Notes: generated by a model from the sequence alone, not told the origin. A DNA stretch of 64,000 bases from Pachypanchax playfairii (GCA_006937955.1 SSNP01000017.1:377203-441202); one strand, 5' to 3'; positions 46,563 to 58,384 are shown, counted from the stretch's first letter. Numbers and translations: made by a program.

Positions 46563-48563
46563 TGTTCAAGAAAGACAAATCTTCTGTTTTATTTTTAAAT
46601 GTAAAGAATTTCTCCATGTAGTAAAGCGCATTCACATTTATGTGTAAGCAGACACAGTCATGGTAGAAACTTACTATTTATTTAAATCTTAGTCTGACTG
46701 AAGAACCAAGAAAAACTAGTCGATCTCTACCAAGTTTAAAAATGAGGTAAGTGCAGCCACAGATGAAAGACCCCAACATGTAACACGATGTTATGATTTC
46801 ATATACAAAAGCTAAACTACCTGCTTTGTCAGGTAAAAAACTGATGCAGTTTGTGCAGGACTGAAGCTACACAGACCTCATGTATTACAGAACAGAGTTT
46901 GGACCATTTGTTAGCATATGAGGAATTAAGAAAGAGTAAACAGGTGGATTTCTGATATAGATTTTAGCTACATGGAGGTTATTATTTTAACTGCTTAGAG
47001 AAAAAAAAAACAGGCGTATCATTTTCAGATCAATAGAATCAGTGATGATTCATGTTGTAAGGAGCTTTTTTAGAGATCTCAGTTTGAAAAAATACAGAAC
47101 GATGAGCTGAAAGTGAACCTGAGTAGATTTCTGTTGTTTTAAAACAACCCCAATCTTCAAAAAAATCCAAATAGTTTACACAAAAACAGTTTTAGAAACA
47201 TTTACACTTCAGTGACTTTGACATTTCATTATTATTCTGGCAGAAATATTATGAAATACCGACTGATTTGACGATTCTAAGTCTGTACCAGACGTGCTGG
47301 TAGTGTTGAGACTTATTGCTCGTGCATAATACTTGATCAAAACTGTGTCCTATGAAACAGATTGTGCCAAACATGTGTAAAAAATAAATTTTGCATGGGC
47401 CATAATGGATTTGTTTTGAGACTAAAGTTGTTTTAAAACATTATATTGGAACTAGTTCCTCTTGAATAAGACATTTGCTCTTCTGTTTCATTAAAATAAA
47501 CTCTTTTTCGTTAGACTGAGGCCATAAGAGCTGTCAATAAGTAAGATATGTGAAAAAATTACAAACTAACAACTTCAAGGCATTTAGGGAAAATTTCAGA
47601 AAACAACTGTATATAGGTAGAATACAGGTATACAGGTAGAATTTAACATGTTTGGTGGAGTTATACATAATGAATAAGGTGAAATACTGTCCCAGTTATT
47701 GGACAAATTGGGGCATAAACATAAAACTCTATCTATCTATATATATATTTATGCCTTAAAATAAAATATTTACAGGTTTTGCTCTTTTTAGATGGAGAAA
47801 TGTTCTCCATGGGGTTTTTGATTATATAACAAGAAGAAAACTTCAGCATCCCACTCAGTATACACCGTACACCTGTGGTTTGTGTCAGCATCATTTTGGT
47901 TACGCCTGTAAATAAAAAATATGAAAAAAAGGCATTTTATTTCTGCTGAAAATATCATAAAATGTTGTTTTTTTTCACAAAAATCTAAGAATCCTTTGCA
48001 ACTGAATCTTTTTAGGAAGTTTTCTGATTAAAGTTTGTTTCTTTCCATGAATGTAAGTTGAAAACAAGTTCTCAGTAATTTATATATAATCAAAGTGATT
48101 GGACACAGTTTTAACAATAATAACGTACATGCATTTTTAGATTTTTTTTTTGGTCTTGAAATACAGCTGAAAAGATGACAGCTGGTGGGCAGAAAACTAA
48201 AACAATAACATGTTTTGGTCACTGATTAAATTATAATGAAACACAACTGAACCGATGGGAAATTCAGAACCAAGAGAAAAAAAAAATCTTTTATACTAAG
48301 CACAGCATTGTGTTCCAATCCTAATATTAAAATATTCATTAGCGCAGCTTTAAATCTAAACAAACATTTTCAAGCTGATTGTCTTGTTTCTTTTAGAAAT
48401 TGCCGGAATGTAAAACATTTAAAGAGCTGTAAGTGTCTCTGTGGGCCATTATTAGCTTGTCGAGCTGCTGTCAGGCTGAATCAGAAGGTGCGGCTTATCA
48501 CGCACTGCAGAGAAAGTTTCTGCAGCGTCTGAGTCAACCATGCAAATGTCAGAGTCGCTTTAA

Positions 48564-48583
48564 AACACACACACACACACACA
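48564..48583. repeat. (AC)10 microsatellite
   Basis: A perfect AC run of about 20 bases. Confidence 0.95.
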
Positions 48584-49666
48584 ACCCTAAAAAAAGACCC
48601 AGTCCTATTTTAAGTCCTTGCTGTGAAGGATAATATTTTGAGCTATCCATCAAAACTCGTGGCTGCTTCTTACAACCCAAACCCCAATCTGGTTACTTAC
48701 AAAGCATTTTATTTCTGCAAAGACAAAAATCTTTTTAACTGGCTGTGTCAGTAATTTAGTTAGCTTAACCCCAATATGCAAAAAGGGTCAAAGCAGCTAG
48801 AACAATTAGTGAAATGTGTGTGTTGATCCACTCAGAGGATGCCTGCTGCAGCATTTCTGCTCAAGCAAATGCATTTCTAAAGTAAAACAAGATTAGCTGC
48901 TTCTTGCAGGGCTGGGCTGCTCTAATTGTTGATGAGCTGCTTACTCCTCCCCCTGCACCTGCCACGCCTCCGAGCATGCACGCTGCAAAAATATTTAACA
49001 TCAGCTGCTCGCGCTCGGTAATTTTCTTTGGCTCAAACCATGTTATCAGGGAGTCCTTTAAAGAATCATAATGGTAGTTCTGCATCTTCCAACCCATTAG
49101 CTACAAATCAAGCACACTTTGCATCACTGGCTATCCTTCAGAGCAAAACAGCAGATTGTGGATTGATTTCCCATCGTCTAGGCAGCCATTATTTTCCATT
49201 TATTTCAGAGCGCTATGAAAATAAGCTTAAAGAGATTTGAAACTTGCTCAAGACAAGTAATCCATCACGGCGAACAACATGCTGCCTTTGATTGTGTCAA
49301 TGATACAGTACATTTGCATCATATGCTTCTAAAGACGTTTCAAAAAGCTGCTCGTTTGTGCGTTCAAGGGTGCTAAAGTCTGAAGTTTGACATGTTGATT
49401 TCTAAACCGGAGCTGACATTAATGGAAGAGCGTCCTGAAACTCAATCTGTTGCTATTCTGTTTGTTTTCTTTTTTTTCCAAGAAAGAAATTCACATTTTT
49501 TTGCAGGTACCTGCTGCACTTGTGACTTGATGCTTTTTATAATAGTTTTTGAGAGTTTATTGTTCCAAAAACGATCTAAAAAAAAAAAAAAAAAGTATAT
49601 AACCGCCTGGTGAAAATGTTTTTAACCCAGTATTTCAGGGGACCTCGGAGTGCAATAGACCTTCAG

Positions 49667-50444
49667 TTAAAGGGACTTAAGGCAAGATTTGTGAAAAACT
49701 ACACATGCATTTCCAGTTTATTCAATGCTAATGGGTCATGAAGCATTAAAAACCCAAAATAACGAGGCCATCCGCATATATGTCTGTTGCCTTGGACACG
49801 CTGTGTGCTACATAATGCGCTGCAGTCCGACGTCCGAATTTCCCGCGCAGTTGTAGGGATGTGACGTAAATTGACGCTGCACGCGCGTTGCCGACAGCTC
49901 TTGAACAGGAAGAACATGGCCGCCGTGGACTTGGATTCAAACACTGAAGGTATACTTATGGATGTTTCTGCAGCCAGCAAACGACCTGCATCCACTCTCA
50001 CCCCCCAAAAAAGTGGCACCACGAAGAAAAAAAAGACTTTATCAGCGGCATCTCGTGAGTCTAAAAAAAAATATGACCGAAGCCGGGCAGGCACCCGCAT
50101 AAATATTGGATATGCGTTCGGTTCATGGAGGGAACTTCAGCTGCATTTGGGAGTGAAAACGGATGCTGACATGGCTCATTTCCTTGTGACCAGGTGAGAA
50201 AACATTATAGGTCGTGTTTAGAGCCTGATACAGTATGAAAATGATGAGATCAAATCAAATAACAGAGTGGAGAGACCTGACGTGAAGTATGTTAGCCTCC
50301 CCGGTGCAGTGCTGTGAAGATGAACCGTCTGTAAAGTGTCTGTGCGCGCTCCCGTGCCGGCTTGGCTGGTGGCTGCAGTTAGCCACAGCGCCTGTCGCGG
50401 CAGCACAGAGTCAGATTTTGTAAAGCTGCCTTAAGTTCCTTTAA
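49667..50444 (+). mobile_element. TTAA-flanked element carrying an intact first exon, family D
   Basis: TTAA lies at 49667-49670 and 50441-50444. The ends TTAAAGGGACTTAAGGC and (inverse of the right end) TTAAAGGAACTTAAGGC differ at one base in 17. The 778-bp interior has a CpG-rich promoter-like stretch containing GTGACGTAAATTGACG (a CRE-type site) just before an ATG at 49916, an open exon and a consensus donor at 50194. The region after the donor (50340-50405) is also CpG-rich. This is probably a deletion derivative or a 5' piece of an element whose remaining exons are missing. TTAA targets point to piggyBac or Kolobok type. Confidence 0.85.
49916..50193 (+). CDS. Element-borne first exon, unrecognised basic protein with 32-residue motif
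   Basis: The ATG at 49916 has a good vertebrate context (GAACATGGCC). The frame runs 92 codons plus two bases to CAG|GTGAGA, a consensus donor. The product begins MAAVDLDSNTEGILMDVSAA, has a Thr/Lys-rich basic middle (TTKKKKTLSAASRESKKKYD), and ends with RINIGYAFGSWRELQLHLGV and KTDADMAHFLVT. That last 32-residue stretch matches the one at 45747-45844 at 18 positions with no gaps and ends at the same phase. An upstream in-frame ATG at 49871 exists, but the 49916 start has the better context. I do not recognise the fold; a basic linker before a small motif would suit DNA binding, but that is inference. No downstream exon is found before the element ends at 50444. Confidence 0.6.
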
Positions 50445-53113
50445 GCTGCTTATGATACATCATGAGGTCATATTCTTGTAATAAGAATAAGAGTAGTCCT
50501 ACTGAAAACAATACCACCATATATGTCTGGAGTTTAGGATTACATAGACAAACCTGGAATCTTACATTATGTGCTGCTTTTTGATTTATTACAATTCATT
50601 TGGTTTATGTTTTGTCATTTATCAGGGAATTGGATGTTGTTCTCTGAAGACAAAAGAAAAACCAGGAACTAAAAGTTGTTTGTTTTGTTCATTTATTTAA
50701 ACCAGAAACCTCATAAGGAAGCGGTCTAAACCATGTCAGAGCCCTAATGGGTTAGAATACAGAGACGTGACGAAAATAGGGTCATTTAATACTCAAACAA
50801 ACAGACTGGTGTCACTACTATCAATAGTGATGAATGTTTTGTGTAAACAGACTTCTTGGTGTCGGCCAGTCATATCAGCAGCGAGCTGAGGGCCTTGACC
50901 TTTCTATTTTCTCCAAACAAGAAATTCCTCTTCCACTGTTTTTGTGGTTGTTGGCTTGTTGAGTGTTCTCTCTAATGGTGGTTTCGTCTTCACTTAACAA
51001 GACCGGTCCCGTATTTCAGCTGAAAAAGAAACTCAGGATAAACATAAAAGTCAGTCATGGCAAATTAAAAAAAAAAATTAAAACATAAATGAGACAATTA
51101 TACAAGGGACTAGAGAAGATTGTAAAAATAGCAAATAAAAAATAAAATTCTGAAAAAAAAAAAGGAAATTATTGGATCTTTTTTTTTTTTTTTACATTTA
51201 CATTCTTAACCTGTAGGTGTTATAAAACAATTGGTGCGTTCGTGAATTCAGTAGAACGGATGACTCTGATCCTTGAAACATTATCCCACATGTTTTAGAT
51301 GTCCCTGCTCAAACACACCTGATTTTAAGGAACAAACTGAAGTGTAACAGCCTATTAATTACACATCAACTTAAACCAGATGTGTTTGGACAGGTAGGAA
51401 TCTGAAGCATACAGAGCAGCATGTCCTAAGGTGAAGGGCCGGGAAACATTCCCTTAAATGTTAAGTAAATTTGATACATGCCTTTTCAGTGAAAAATGTG
51501 AAACTCTAAAACATTCAGGATTTTACGATCTGTTTGTACCTACATGCTTTAAGGCCTGAAGGAATCAGGGGTGCACATATAGAACCATGGACTGATAGTT
51601 CTTTGTAAACAGTGTTTATTTGGAGTCTGTTATCACCATCTTCAGATGGGGGTGTTGGAGTAATGGGGTAAAACATCAGTAAAACATCCACCAAACAAGT
51701 TATAGAGGTTTTTTCAGCACTGGTCAGAGAAACCTGAGGATGTTTCCAAAAAAACTTGCACGAGCTAGTCAGATTTAACATGATTTGTGAACAGCAACAA
51801 CAAGTCACTATTAAACAACTTTCAGAGAAAGATTAGAGTCCTTTTCCTAATAAATCGACACCAAATGCTGAAAAAAAAGTTGTGAAAACTGGCAGCTGTA
51901 AAGACAAAAAAATCCCTACTAATATTGACATATCAGTATCTTCCTACTGTTGAACACACTGAAGTGTTTTGCTTCCTGTTCGTGTGAGGAATCGGCACTC
52001 CTACTGCGCTCTGCTGCAGTGCACGGTGGAGATACAAGGGTAATGCAATTACTCAACCTTGTCAACCCTGTTTTCTCGTTGGGTGTCTGTATAGACTGAT
52101 AATGAGAGGGATCGCCTATCTCTGCCTCTAATTAGACAGCCTCTTTAAATCTTTGTGTATCCTGTTGTCCGTTTCCCGCAGAAATAAATCACATTTTATT
52201 CATCTTCCAGCAGCCTTGGCAGCTACGATGAGGACAACAAATCATTAATCTGGACTAATACCTGGACAGTACAATGGCCTGTTGACATGCCTGAAAACCC
52301 TTGCGTGTGAGCGTCTCAGTCATTTCCAATTTGTCATATTTACCAGAATACCAGAGGTAGTTCTTGATATGAAACTGTTAATTTATGGATCAAAAATTCT
52401 CTTGAATTAATGTGAGGTGTTAGTCACGATTACTGCACTGTGCAGCAGTGATTCTTCTTCTTATAGGAGAAATACTTTTCACCTAAAATACAAAGTAAGT
52501 TATTAAAATTTGAACACACTAAAACAGGTCTTTTAATAACTTATACAGGTTTCCATTTGCTCAGTTATATTAGATTTTTTTGTCATGTTTTTTATGGTAA
52601 ATAACTACAAGAAATCTTCAACTCTTTTGGTCTGGATAAAAAAAAAAGCAAAAAGAAAAACGTTTCCAGTTTTCATTATATTTGAAGGCTTGTAATACAA
52701 ATTAATTCCATGAGTCAATGCTTCCTTAGAACAAGTATATTTCATCTTTTAACGCTTCCTGTAGCTCCAAACTGAAGCTAAATCTCAGTATTTATGGCTT
52801 TTCCTTCTGCTTTGTGTGGAAATGAAGAGTTCATCCAGTATTTTTACAATTTTAAGAGCGGATTAAGTAATTTCAGAACACCGCAGGGGCTCAGTGATTG
52901 CACTTTTAGTCATCTTGGTGTCTGCAATTTTACACATTCTTTACAGTGTCTTAACCTTTATTTGATCAAGTATTGTTATGTAAAACCGTCCACAAGAACC
53001 AGAAATTAAGTTTTCAATGTTGTAACAAATTGACCGCCAACTTAATGCAAGTACCCCAATAAAATCACGATCAAATGAAACTTAAAAAAAAAAGTATTTA
53101 GGTTAGTTGGAAA
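50445..53113. other. Non-genic stretch with a decayed MITE and a possible conserved block
   Basis: A decayed inverted-repeat MITE is at 51265-51445. A/T homopolymers are at about 51067-51080 and 51177-51194. Positions about 52040-52330 are GC-balanced and rich in AATTA and ATTAATC cores, resembling conserved noncoding DNA. No gene is seen. Confidence 0.5.
51265..51445. mobile_element. Decayed copy of the inverted-repeat MITE at 39170
   Basis: ACATGTTTTAGATGTCCCTG and CTCAAACACACCTGATTTTA, then the rough inverse CCAGATGTGTTTGGACAGGT and CAGCATGTCCTAAGG, follow the structure of the element at 39170-39375. Ends are eroded. Confidence 0.55.
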
Positions 53114-53422
53114 ATGCAGAAATTGGAAGTGAAAAAAACTGCAACCAATTTTAAATCCATGGGATTCAGAAAGAAACGGTTGAACACGAAAACTCCTGCA
53201 GGAAGTCTACCGCATCCCCCGGTGAATGCCTCCCCAGGCAAGCCTCTACAGGTGAAGACGAAAAAAGGTGCCAGTTTAGATAAAATCAAGTCTCAGACTC
53301 CAAGAACACCATCCTGCACCAATAAAACTCCCCTATCTTTTCATTTTTTTGGGGAAGAAAAAAAAATGCACAGCACCACGCCATCTGTGCTATCTGCCCA
53401 CCAAATACGTTTTCACAGGTGA
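53114..53422 (+). other. Open frame with coding-like composition, unrecognised
   Basis: A frame of about 100 codons starts MQKLEVKKTATNFKSMGFRK and is rich in Lys, Thr, Pro and Ser (for example KTPAGSLPHPPVNASPGKP). The string CACAG|GTGAATAC just before its stop codon could act as a splice donor. The composition is unlike the F/L/I/K-rich noise frames elsewhere in the window. There is a stop just upstream and no strong acceptor, no repeat signature and no known motif. It could be a lone exon, an old processed pseudogene or chance. Confidence 0.2.
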
Positions 53423-55027
53423 ATACCAGAGAACAGCAGGTCTAGACTTAGTTTGCTGTCAAAGACGGGCAATTCAATAGAAGATGTGTCCTCACAGCAG
53501 TGTGGTACCACGAGAACACACAGAACACCACACAGCTAGTCAGGTTCTTTTAATAGCTCATCGGGTCTATGACAGTTGCTTATTATTAATGCACACAGGA
53601 ATTACATTCCTAATTTTTCAGATTTCATCACATGCCGCCACTCCACAAAGCTACATGTGGCTAAGATTTAAAAAAAAAAAACTCAGCTGAAACGCTCCAC
53701 CTTGACTTATAAGGACATCAGCATTGGATCGAGGCGCCTGATAAGATGTTTACTCTGATCTTCATCCAATACTTTTAATATCCTCCAGCCGTCCTCAGCT
53801 CTCGTTCTATTGCTTCGGTACCACAAAAACATGTTGCTCTGCTCCGACTGGAATAAATGTGGCATGTGAACATAATCCAGAAGCATTAAAATGTAATTTC
53901 TTTCACAGACACAGGGATTTAGAAGCACAAAGAGGGGTGAACTTTAAGGTCTTCCTGCATGCTCTGTCAGAATGTGCTTCACTTATTGTTCCTTCACATG
54001 TTTGACCTTCACTGTAATGAGTTTGAAACTAGGAGGCTGTTTCACAGCTATCTGCTGATGAGTGGAGGCACTTCTTTGTGCTCAGCTTCACTGTGAATTT
54101 AGGAAGTGTACAAACATAAAGCCAGTTTTGGTTCAATGCGAGAGCTGTGAAGTGGAGATGTAAAACCTTTCAGTGAAGCAGGAAATACCTTAGGTTGCAT
54201 TTCTTTAATCACATAAGAAGAAAAAAATGTGCTTCTTACGTTTGTGTTTTTACATGTCCTAAAAAAAAAATGTGCCTGCAGGAGATCTCGTTCAAATTTC
54301 ATTGTAAATATCAGATTCTTGAAATTTTCATTGTGAAACAGCTGCAAAAGCTTTAAAGAGTTTTCCTTAAAAAAATGTGAAAAATCTATTTTAATTTCTG
54401 AAGGAATTTTGAGGATAAATAATTGTGAGAAAGAGGTGTTTTGTTTGCAGCCTGAGTGATAATCTGATGTATTTTTCTTGTTCCCCTGCTTTCTTTTCCC
54501 TGTTTACACTGTCGTGTCTCACTTCAGCAGAAAAAATGTGATTAGGATTCCCGTAGATTCATGCCCAATTCTACAAAAAAATGAGGCATGTTGTGACAAA
54601 ACATAATTTTCCCAAAATGCCATGCTACATAATCTTTGCTAAGTCTTCCCCAGGGTACGTCGGCCATAAGACACGTTTTAACTGCTCGGGCCCACTCATG
54701 GCCCTTCAGGCTCTTTTTTCTCCCTCCAAACAAGGTGCTCTTGCCGAGACCGGCTGTATGCCTCTTATAAAGGGTGAGGGGTCAGTTCCCCAGCGTTTTC
54801 TGAGTCCTGACAACTGATATCCTCTCCAATTCAGCTTGGGGACCTCTATTTTCAGAAGCATTGAAGCAACAATGATGTGCTTGTGAGCAGGTTTGTCAAA
54901 TTTCCTGAGTCATGAGTCACCGCTTCAACAAACAATCTTCAATCATCTGTGATGAGTCAACTGCAAAATACACACATATATATATAAAAAAAACTTGAAA
55001 AACTACTTTTGAAGTTTAAGAAATATT
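53423..55027. other. Non-genic stretch, no gene seen
   Basis: AT-rich sequence with several A-runs. A GC-balanced patch at about 54560-54830 has frames on both strands (54542-54733 minus, 54581-54817 plus) that are mirror shadows without splice sites. Confidence 0.5.
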
Positions 55028-55116
55028 TTAAAGTAAGTTTCTGTGGATTTTTGAAAATAAATAATTATGTCTTATCCTTTCTTGAACAGCCTCAGTTTGG
55101 AGAAAAGGAGTTTACT
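55028..55116 (+). mobile_element. Family B left-arm fragment
   Basis: TTAAAGTAAGTTTCTGTGGA begins the fragment, and CTTGAACAGCCTCAGTTTGG and AGAAAAGGAG follow, in the order of the family B left arm at 38495. The copy stops where the LTR-like block begins. Confidence 0.55.
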
Positions 55117-55630
55117 GTGATGATGTGTGGGTGGAGGAAGGCTGGACACAAGCGTAGGAGAAACTCGCCATGACACAAAGGGGTGAATTAACACAAAACT
55201 TGATGAATAAACACAAAAATAAAGTGCTGACACGGCAGCAAAACTTACATGAAGGAGCGGGATCCGAAACATTGGAAGAGGCGGGACGACCATAGAAACA
55301 TCCAAAATGTATGGAACTAAAACACCGGTTTAAATACACAACAGACAGAAGGAAAGTAATTAACCAAACATGAGACACCTGAGGGAAGTGACACAAAGTT
55401 ACTGCAAATACATGAGGGCGGACAGGAAGTGAAAAACATACCAAAATAAAACAGGAAGTGAAAACAAGATACAAGATGGGACAAATGAACAGAACACTGG
55501 AGTATAAGGCGAGCCAGGAGAAAACAGTAAAATAAAGAAACTACCAAGATAACTACAGAACTGAAACCACAGAGAACCTCTGAAAAGGAAAAAAAAAACT
55601 CTTCAAAACAAAGACCCAACCCCTGACATT
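55117..55630 (-). mobile_element. LTR-like or solo-LTR block
   Basis: Read on the minus strand it starts TGTCAGGGGTTGGGTCTTTG (from 55628) and ends near CACCCACACATCATCA, giving a TG...CA outline. It has the strongly A-rich and purine-biased plus strand, with recurring GGAAGTGA and ACACCTG phrases, that I associate with fish LTR-type repeats. No gag or pol frame is adjacent, so a solo LTR is plausible. The 100-120 codon minus-strand frames here (55112-55619) have repetitive F/C/S/L composition and are products of the repeat, not genes. I could not confirm a target duplication. Confidence 0.45.
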
Positions 55631-55875
55631 TATGTCCAACAGAACTGATGATTTCATCTGTTTACAGATGACTTTTACACATAAACATCAATAAAATGGT
55701 TGAACACATCTTAAAAAATAAATGAATAAACATCTGGTTCAAGGCAACTCTTTAATGCCTGATGTGACACATTGAAAAAACCTTTTTAAAAAGTTTGCAA
55801 GAGCTCCACTTCTTTAACAGGATTACTACTTTCCTAAAAAAAAAAAAAAACTTTCTACATTTAATCTTATGCACG

Positions 55876-56089
55876 GAAACGTAGTACTGCCAGAGCTGAG
55901 AAATAAATTTAGAAGCATCATCTCGTTATAACGAGAAAGTTTCTCGTTTTTTTACGAGATATCAAACTCGTTAAAACGAGAAAGTTTCTCATTGTTATGA
56001 GAAAGTTTTGCGTTTTAACGAGACATTTTCTCGTTATAATGAGATAATGCTTCTAAATTTATTTCTCAGCTCTGGCAGTACTACGTTTC
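55876..56089. mobile_element. Near-perfect palindromic MITE (foldback element)
   Basis: The left arm from GAAACGTAGTACTGCCAGAG through GCTGAGAAATAAATTTAGAA to ATCTCGTTATAACGAGAAA is repeated as its inverse on the right, ending ...CTCTGGCAGTACTACGTTTC. About 70 bases on each side pair with few mismatches. The centre consists of further alternating CTCGTT and AACGAG palindromes. The whole 214 bases could fold into one hairpin. It encodes nothing. TCGTTATAACGAGAAAG cores are common in fish repeats. Confidence 0.9.
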
Positions 56090-56184
56090 TGTAATAGGTC
56101 TTCTGCCATCTGGTGGAATATCTTAGAAACTACATCTGCAAATGGAAAGTGTCAATTTTATTGACTGCTGCTGGTACAAAATAA

Positions 56185-56480
56185 TTCAGTTCAACTTAGA
56201 TTTAATTCAGTTCAAATTCTAATTGTAACAAATGTTATTAACCCCTGAAGGTAAATTAAATGTTGTTGTAACCAGCCTTCTTTATCAGTCTCTTTACTTC
56301 ACCTGTTCTGATGCTCCTCCCCCAACAGGTGCCTGCAGGTGTGAGCTCACTCTCCACAACTGCTTATAAAAAATCTTCAACATCTTGCTGTAAACAATAA
56401 AGATATGAAGATTCTTCATATACTGCAGATTCACAAACCACTCTGTAAAAAGCAAAAAGTCCAATTTACATGTCATTCCA
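56185..56480 (-). mobile_element. LINE-like 3' end fragment
   Basis: TTATTAACCCCTGAAGGTAA (from about 56235) is the tail phrase, followed by the body phrases CTCCTCCCCCAACAGGTGCC and TCTTCAACATCTTGCTGTAA. I recall these from a very abundant fish retroposon 3' region, here in reverse orientation. The same tail is at about 58417. The superfamily is not certain; no reverse-transcriptase frame remains. Confidence 0.5.
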
Positions 56481-58384
56481 TAATAAAATGTACAATTTAA
56501 CTCCTAATTTTTAGTATTATTAGCTAATAAACTGCTCAGATTTAACCAAATTTACTGATAATTATTTATTTTATCAGGCTTCAAAGGTTTAACACTTAAA
56601 ACTGGAGGAAAAATCATCGTACAGCGAGATTGGAGGTTGTCTGTCTTAACTTGAGAATGCCTCTGAATCTTGCAAAGAAATATTTGGAATGATTCATTTA
56701 TCCAATCCTCGCTCATTTACATGTCATGAGTTCATGAAAAATTTAACTTCTTAAAGATTATACCCCGTCAAACCAGCGGAGAATGAAAGGGCTGAGAGCA
56801 GCCTTTGCATTTTGATTCTCTGACACAGAGACCAATTAAAAGTCACCAGTGTTGTTGAAAGCTGCAGGGCGCAGACAGGCTGACACCTTCAGTACAAAAC
56901 AGCATACTCGAGTGAATATGAAGCAGCAGTCTTTAAAGCTAAATTACTCCTCTCACATAACCTTAGTTTATGATGTTTAGTGGCATTTTATGATCAAAAA
57001 CACAATTTACATTTGCCATTTTCACTCTCCTTCATCATGTCCCTTTTATCTTAACTCTGATTAATGTTTTTCTTTTTTTTTTTCCCAGATTATGAGTCAT
57101 GCTTCCAACATTCTTCATTCGCCCAGACTTGTTGCATGCTCTGCTTTAGAGGAGCACCGCTGAGGACATTTGACGTGTAAAACAATCACAAGTTCGAAGA
57201 TGGTTTTATCTAATGGAAACAAACTAAAGTTGAATTCCTATTTTTCAGTTTATTTTCTGTTGCACTGCATCCAGTGAGAGTGAGAACAAATTGGCTGGCA
57301 AATTACAGCAATTATTTTTGTACATTCCTGGTGCCTTCGGGACAGATGTGTGAGCAGAAGGGTTGGAAAGAGGCGCAACTTTTTTACGATGTAAAACGAT
57401 TCTGTAAAAATAAATCAAAAGGTTTTGAAATAGAGGAAAAACAACTACTTGAATATATTCAGGATCTAATTTATTTCCCCTTTATAAGCCGAAACCGACT
57501 GCAGCTGCAACTGTTTGTTGTCTGAAAGCATCAATCACTCATTACAGTTTTCAGCAGATTATTTGAGGTCATGGTGACAGTAGATTAGGAAACACAGTCC
57601 AGATGTTTTTCTAAGATCCAGAAATAGAACTATTTCATCCTGATTTCACAATGAAAACAGGATGATTCAGCCACTGACTGCAGCTGGATTGAATGTTTCT
57701 CCTTTTGGTTCAGTTTCCTCTACATTCACATCACCACTGCATCCATCCACATGATAATCTTTGGCTGTTTCTTGTAAGTAAAACTCTAAAAGGGGGCTTC
57801 TCACCTTGAGGCAGCAGCTCACTCACAACCCAGTGGGAGACCTCCGCAGTTTTTGGCCTCAGGAGAAACCATCTCTCATCTGCCCCGACGCCTGCTGAAG
57901 GTCGTAAATGGAAGGGAACCACCAGTGACTCATACATTTTTCCAACACTGAGAACCTGCAGCCCTTCTGGCAACTTGTTATGAATATTTATTCATCCTTA
58001 TTTGTTCATATTGGTTGTTTAATCTGAATCAAAATGGGTTCAGTGAACATTTAAAACTCTGTGCTGCATAAAACTGATATATAATAAATATAAAAAAATG
58101 AATCACTTTGTTAAAAGTTGTTAAATATCCATTTAAAATTTGAACATTGTTATTAAGTCAAGGAAGAAAAACAAACTCAGGTATGAAAATTGATGCTTTT
58201 TAATCTAAAAATGTTATTTTTAGCTTTATTCTAATGAATCAAATGACCAAAATGAAGATGAAAATATAGTAAAAGTACTGAAATGGAGCCAAATTCAGTT
58301 TTTGGAAAACACAAATGATGTTTTATTTGTTTGTTTTAAAGGAAACAGTGGAGTGTTTCATATGTTCTCTCACAGAAAAACTAC
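56481..58384. other. Non-genic stretch, no gene seen
   Basis: Positions about 56640-56910 are repeat-poor and GC-balanced and might be conserved. The plus-strand frame at 57274-57525 has no acceptor or donor and no known motif. The rest is AT-rich. Confidence 0.5.

Larger units (their letters stand above)
46131..49666. other. Non-genic stretch with small repeats
   Basis: No gene is recognised. It contains a reversed SINE piece (46479-46562), a CTAT/AT tract near 47730-47750, (AC)10 at 48564-48583 and an A17 run at 49567-49583. Positions about 48400-49340 are repeat-poor and GC-balanced, with motifs such as GGGCCATTATTAGC and GGCAGCCATTATTTTCC, and may be conserved regulatory DNA. Confidence 0.5.

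Noticed and set aside
55112..55619. Minus-strand frames of 100-120 codons
   Set aside because: They lie within the LTR-like repeat, and their Phe/Cys/Ser/Leu pattern is the usual product of this purine-biased repeat.
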